Below are positions 61,871 to 64,000 of a DNA stretch of 64,000 nt, in pieces; positions within the stretch are counted from its first letter, which is position 1; every line of letters starts with the position of its first letter. The position numbers and the translations under genes were made by a program. This DNA is from Shewanella denitrificans OS217 (GTDB taxonomy: Bacteria; Pseudomonadota; Gammaproteobacteria; Enterobacterales; Shewanellaceae): assembly GCF_000013765.1 (NCBI RefSeq), contig NC_007954.1:1364001-1428000 (forward strand). Direction: 5' to 3'. The notes beneath the pieces were generated by a model that searched no databases, was not told the DNA's origin, and saw only the letters and a list, made by a program, of their open reading frames with translations.

Positions 61871-63101
61871 ATGCTTGCTTTAAGCTCTTTTTAGTGCGTT
61901 TCTCAAGGTACATGGCAGAATCTGCTTGTTTAAATGCCTGATGCCAATCTCCTTGGTAGTCGGCAATCCCTGCACTAAATTGCACTTTAAATCCAGCCTT
62001 GGGGTTATCTAGAAGTGCGGCTAATTCGGCAAGCTCTTTAACCAGTTTATGTTCAGGACCATGGCAGATAAGCACAAATTCATCGCCACCAAAACGGCCT
62101 AATAAGGCTTTATGTGGCCAGATAGTTTTCATGGCATCGGCTAAGGCTGTGATGGCATGATCGCCTGCTTGATGGCCATGAATATCGTTGATTGTCTTGA
62201 GGTTGTCCATATCTAAGATCACTAAGAAACTGCCCAGCTGCGGCTTGTGCTGCCATTGGCTTAATCTTTCTTCGAATCGTTTACGGTTATATAAGCCTGT
62301 TAACGGATCTGTATTAGCCAGCTTTTGTATTTGTTGTGATTTTTGGTATAAGGCAATAGCGTTGCTGGCCTCATGGGTTAAAATTCCCACCAAGTTTCGA
62401 TCATAGTCGTTAAAGGCGCCGTAATTGCCACTGTCAAGGTTGAGCATGGCGTAGAGTTTGCCGTCAATGTGGATAGGGCTGGACAAGGTGGAGCGAATGG
62501 GCTGGGTTGCTGCCGTTAATAAGATATCTTGCTCTTCTTGGGTTAAGTTACTGGCGGCATTAACGTGTTGCATATTATCTATGACCACGACGCGATCGCA
62601 GCGGCCATCGGTTAATCTAAACTCAAACGACTGTTCTAGATGAAATTTAAGCTTTTGTAACTGCAATAAGTCTAACCCAACAGTACATTCAAATTTGAGT
62701 TCGTTCGTTCTTGGGTTGACTAAAATGATGCTGCCCATTTCGGCGCCATCGATAACCCCAACGGCTTTATTGAGTAGCGCATCTAAGAAGGCGTGTTCGT
62801 CTTGGTATTGGCTGGAAAGATGGACCAGTTCGTAGGTGGCATCATTGATATTGACCACTTGCTCTAAGTGTTGCCATAAGCGAATGATGCGGCCTTGGTG
62901 CAGGTAATAACTTAGGCTATAGCCAAACAGGTACACAATGCAGATAAGTGATAAAGATAAAAAGTCATGTTGACTGCTCGGCATCGCGAAAGTAAACACC
63001 AAAGAAAATAAAATCAGTGGTAACACTAATAATACTATGTGGTATCTAAAATCTAACGTGTCTATTTTTTTTCGCTTGAGGCTGTCCTGTTGCTTCACCA
63101 A
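61869..63101 (-). CDS. Diguanylate cyclase with GAF sensor domain
   Basis: A 410-residue membrane-bound enzyme expected to make cyclic-di-GMP. Two membrane segments (YHIVLLVLPLILFSLVFTF, FLSLSLICIVYLFGYSL) come first. A GAF-type domain (about 90-240, MGSIILVNPRTNELKFE, LSSPIHIDGKLYAMLNLDSG) follows. The C-terminal GGDEF domain has DPLTGLYNRKRFEE, the substrate region DMDNLKTINDIHGHQAGDHAI and the active site GRFGGDEFVLIC. I see no RxxD inhibitory site just before GGDEF. Confidence 0.95.
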   Translation of the reverse strand: MVKQQDSLKRKKIDTLDFRYHIVLLVLPLILFSLVFTFAMPSSQHDFLSLSLICIVYLFGYSLSYYLHQGRIIRLWQHLEQVVNINDATYELVHLSSQYQDEHAFLDALLNKAVGVIDGAEMGSIILVNPRTNELKFECTVGLDLLQLQKLKFHLEQSFEFRLTDGRCDRVVVIDNMQHVNAASNLTQEEQDILLTAATQPIRSTLSSPIHIDGKLYAMLNLDSGNYGAFNDYDRNLVGILTHEASNAIALYQKSQQIQKLANTDPLTGLYNRKRFEERLSQWQHKPQLGSFLVILDMDNLKTINDIHGHQAGDHAITALADAMKTIWPHKALLGRFGGDEFVLICHGPEHKLVKELAELAALLDNPKAGFKVQFSAGIADYQGDWHQAFKQADSAMYLEKRTKKSLKQA

Positions 63102-63257
63102 ATATCGTCCATATGAGCTAAATCTTAGCCATTATAAAACCTTTTTATATAGCATGCACTGAAACAGGTTTAAATTCTAGTCAAATTAATAAGCTAGCGG
63201 GTTTATATAGAGTAAAAATCAATTTATAAACCCTAACATAAATCCGCTAACCATCGA

Positions 63258-64000
63258 TTAACTGCGACTGGCCTTGGCGGCCCACTCAAGTGGCGCTTGG
63301 TATTGCTCTGGTAGCCATAATGACAGCAATTTAAGGCTCTGGCTTAGCTCAACCTCATCTTGGGCAGATAAATTAAGGTGTCCGACCTTGCGGCCAGGCC
63401 GTACTGCTTTGTCATACCAAAAAAGCTCACCATTGCTCAGGCTTAGCCAGTTATTGTCTTTTTCTACCCCGATAAGATTTATCATTACCGCCGGGTAATT
63501 CACCTTAGGTTCAGGCATAGGCAAGCCAGCAATAGCCCGTAAATGCATTTCGAACTGACTGATATGACAAGCACTCTGGGTCCAGTGGCCCGAGTTGTGC
63601 ACTCGCGGGGCAAGCTCATTGACCAGTAAATCATCGCCGATTTTAAAGCATTCCATGGCCATCACGCCGACATAGTTAAGCTCATTCATTATGCAGCTTA
63701 ACATGGCTTGCGCCTTGGTTTGCAATGACTCAAGCCGCGCTAAAGGGGCGACAGAAGCCATTAATATACCGTCTTGATGCAGATTGAGAGTCAAAGGGTA
63801 AAACACGCAGCGCCCGTCTTGGGTTCTCGCGCCCACAAGCGAGACTTCTTCATCGAAATTAATCGCTTGCTCTGCAATGGCCTCATCGCGCCAATCGGCT
63901 GGAATATCCGTTTTCTCAGGCTGCTTCAACCAGTGCTGACCTTTACCATCATAGCCGCCAGTACGGCGCTTGAGTAACACGCGCCCGCCATAGCGTTGAT
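63258..64000 (-). CDS. purK: N5-carboxyaminoimidazole ribonucleotide synthase, C-terminal part (cut by right edge)
   Basis: ATP-grasp enzyme of purine synthesis that carboxylates AIR. The frame runs to the window edge (QRYGGRVLLKRRTGGYDGKGQ), so the GTG at 63980 is internal and not the start. RTGGYDGKG is the ATP-binding loop. INFDEEVSLVGARTQDG and LVNELAPRVHNSGHWTQSAC are strong PurK signatures, including the metal-binding Glu/Asn. purE would be expected just beyond the window, upstream of this gene. Confidence 0.93.
   Translation of the reverse strand, partial: QRYGGRVLLKRRTGGYDGKGQHWLKQPEKTDIPADWRDEAIAEQAINFDEEVSLVGARTQDGRCVFYPLTLNLHQDGILMASVAPLARLESLQTKAQAMLSCIMNELNYVGVMAMECFKIGDDLLVNELAPRVHNSGHWTQSACHISQFEMHLRAIAGLPMPEPKVNYPAVMINLIGVEKDNNWLSLSNGELFWYDKAVRPGRKVGHLNLSAQDEVELSQSLKLLSLWLPEQYQAPLEWAAKASRS

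Overview
The window reads as a piece of chromosome from a marine gammaproteobacterium of the Shewanella type. The basis is gene order and protein flavour: barA / rlmD-relA-mazG-pyrG-eno-ftsB-ispD-ispF-truD-surE-pcm-nlpD-rpoS, then mutS, recA, alaS, csrA and a Ser/Arg tRNA array. No database was searched, so the genus is an inference. Both window edges cut genes: an NRPS on the left and purK on the right.

Region 1 (1-5.1 kb) is accessory. The 3' part of a non-ribosomal peptide synthetase (carrier, condensation, adenylation, carrier) is followed by a short coupled-ORF/palindrome interval and a MATE-type exporter. A decayed IS3-family remnant ends the block. By eye it is more A+T-rich than what follows. 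Region 2 (5.1-13.9 kb) holds proB, a small membrane protein, dnaK-dnaJ behind two heat-shock promoters, a DEAD-box helicase, the LexA-controlled polymerase dinB, and a membrane-tethered XRE regulator with a cluster of candidate operator repeats. Region 3 (14-22.1 kb, minus strand) carries a DUF1800/DUF1501 pair, an AEC transporter, a DUF416 protein and the hybrid kinase BarA.

Region 4 (22.2-36.8 kb) is a long co-directional housekeeping run from rlmD to rpoS, covering stringent response, nucleotide and isoprenoid synthesis, tRNA modification, protein repair, cell-division support and stationary-phase sigma factor. Region 5 (36.8-39.1 kb), between rpoS and mutS, is a gene-poor insertion zone. 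It has a complete IS982-family element with a 6-bp target duplication and about 1.1 kb of hairpin-rich, repeat-bearing non-coding DNA.

Region 6 (39.1-52.1 kb) holds mutS with a downstream membrane gene, recA with a LexA box, a LytS/LytR-type two-component system with an unknown partner, an alpha/beta hydrolase, alaS, csrA, a 266-bp structured inverted-repeat element and six tRNA genes. The usual recX is absent between recA and alaS. Region 7 (52.1-64 kb) carries a secreted protein with one heme motif, a dicarboxylate/amino-acid symporter, a YqaA-like membrane protein, a two-domain M16 protease lipoprotein, gshA, two small lipoproteins (one lytic-transglycosylase-like), a GAF-GGDEF diguanylate cyclase and the 3' end of purK.

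Several systems connect functionally. RelA, RpoS, BarA and CsrA are all global growth-phase regulators, and the tRNA promoter has the G+C-rich discriminator expected of stringent control. recA and dinB share the SOS operator. The most unusual signals are tandem repeats that copy a gene's stop codon (ispD, rlmD, proB), the structured non-coding block at 38.0-39.0 kb, the 266-bp structured repeat before the tRNAs, and the NRPS end with a displaced carrier serine.
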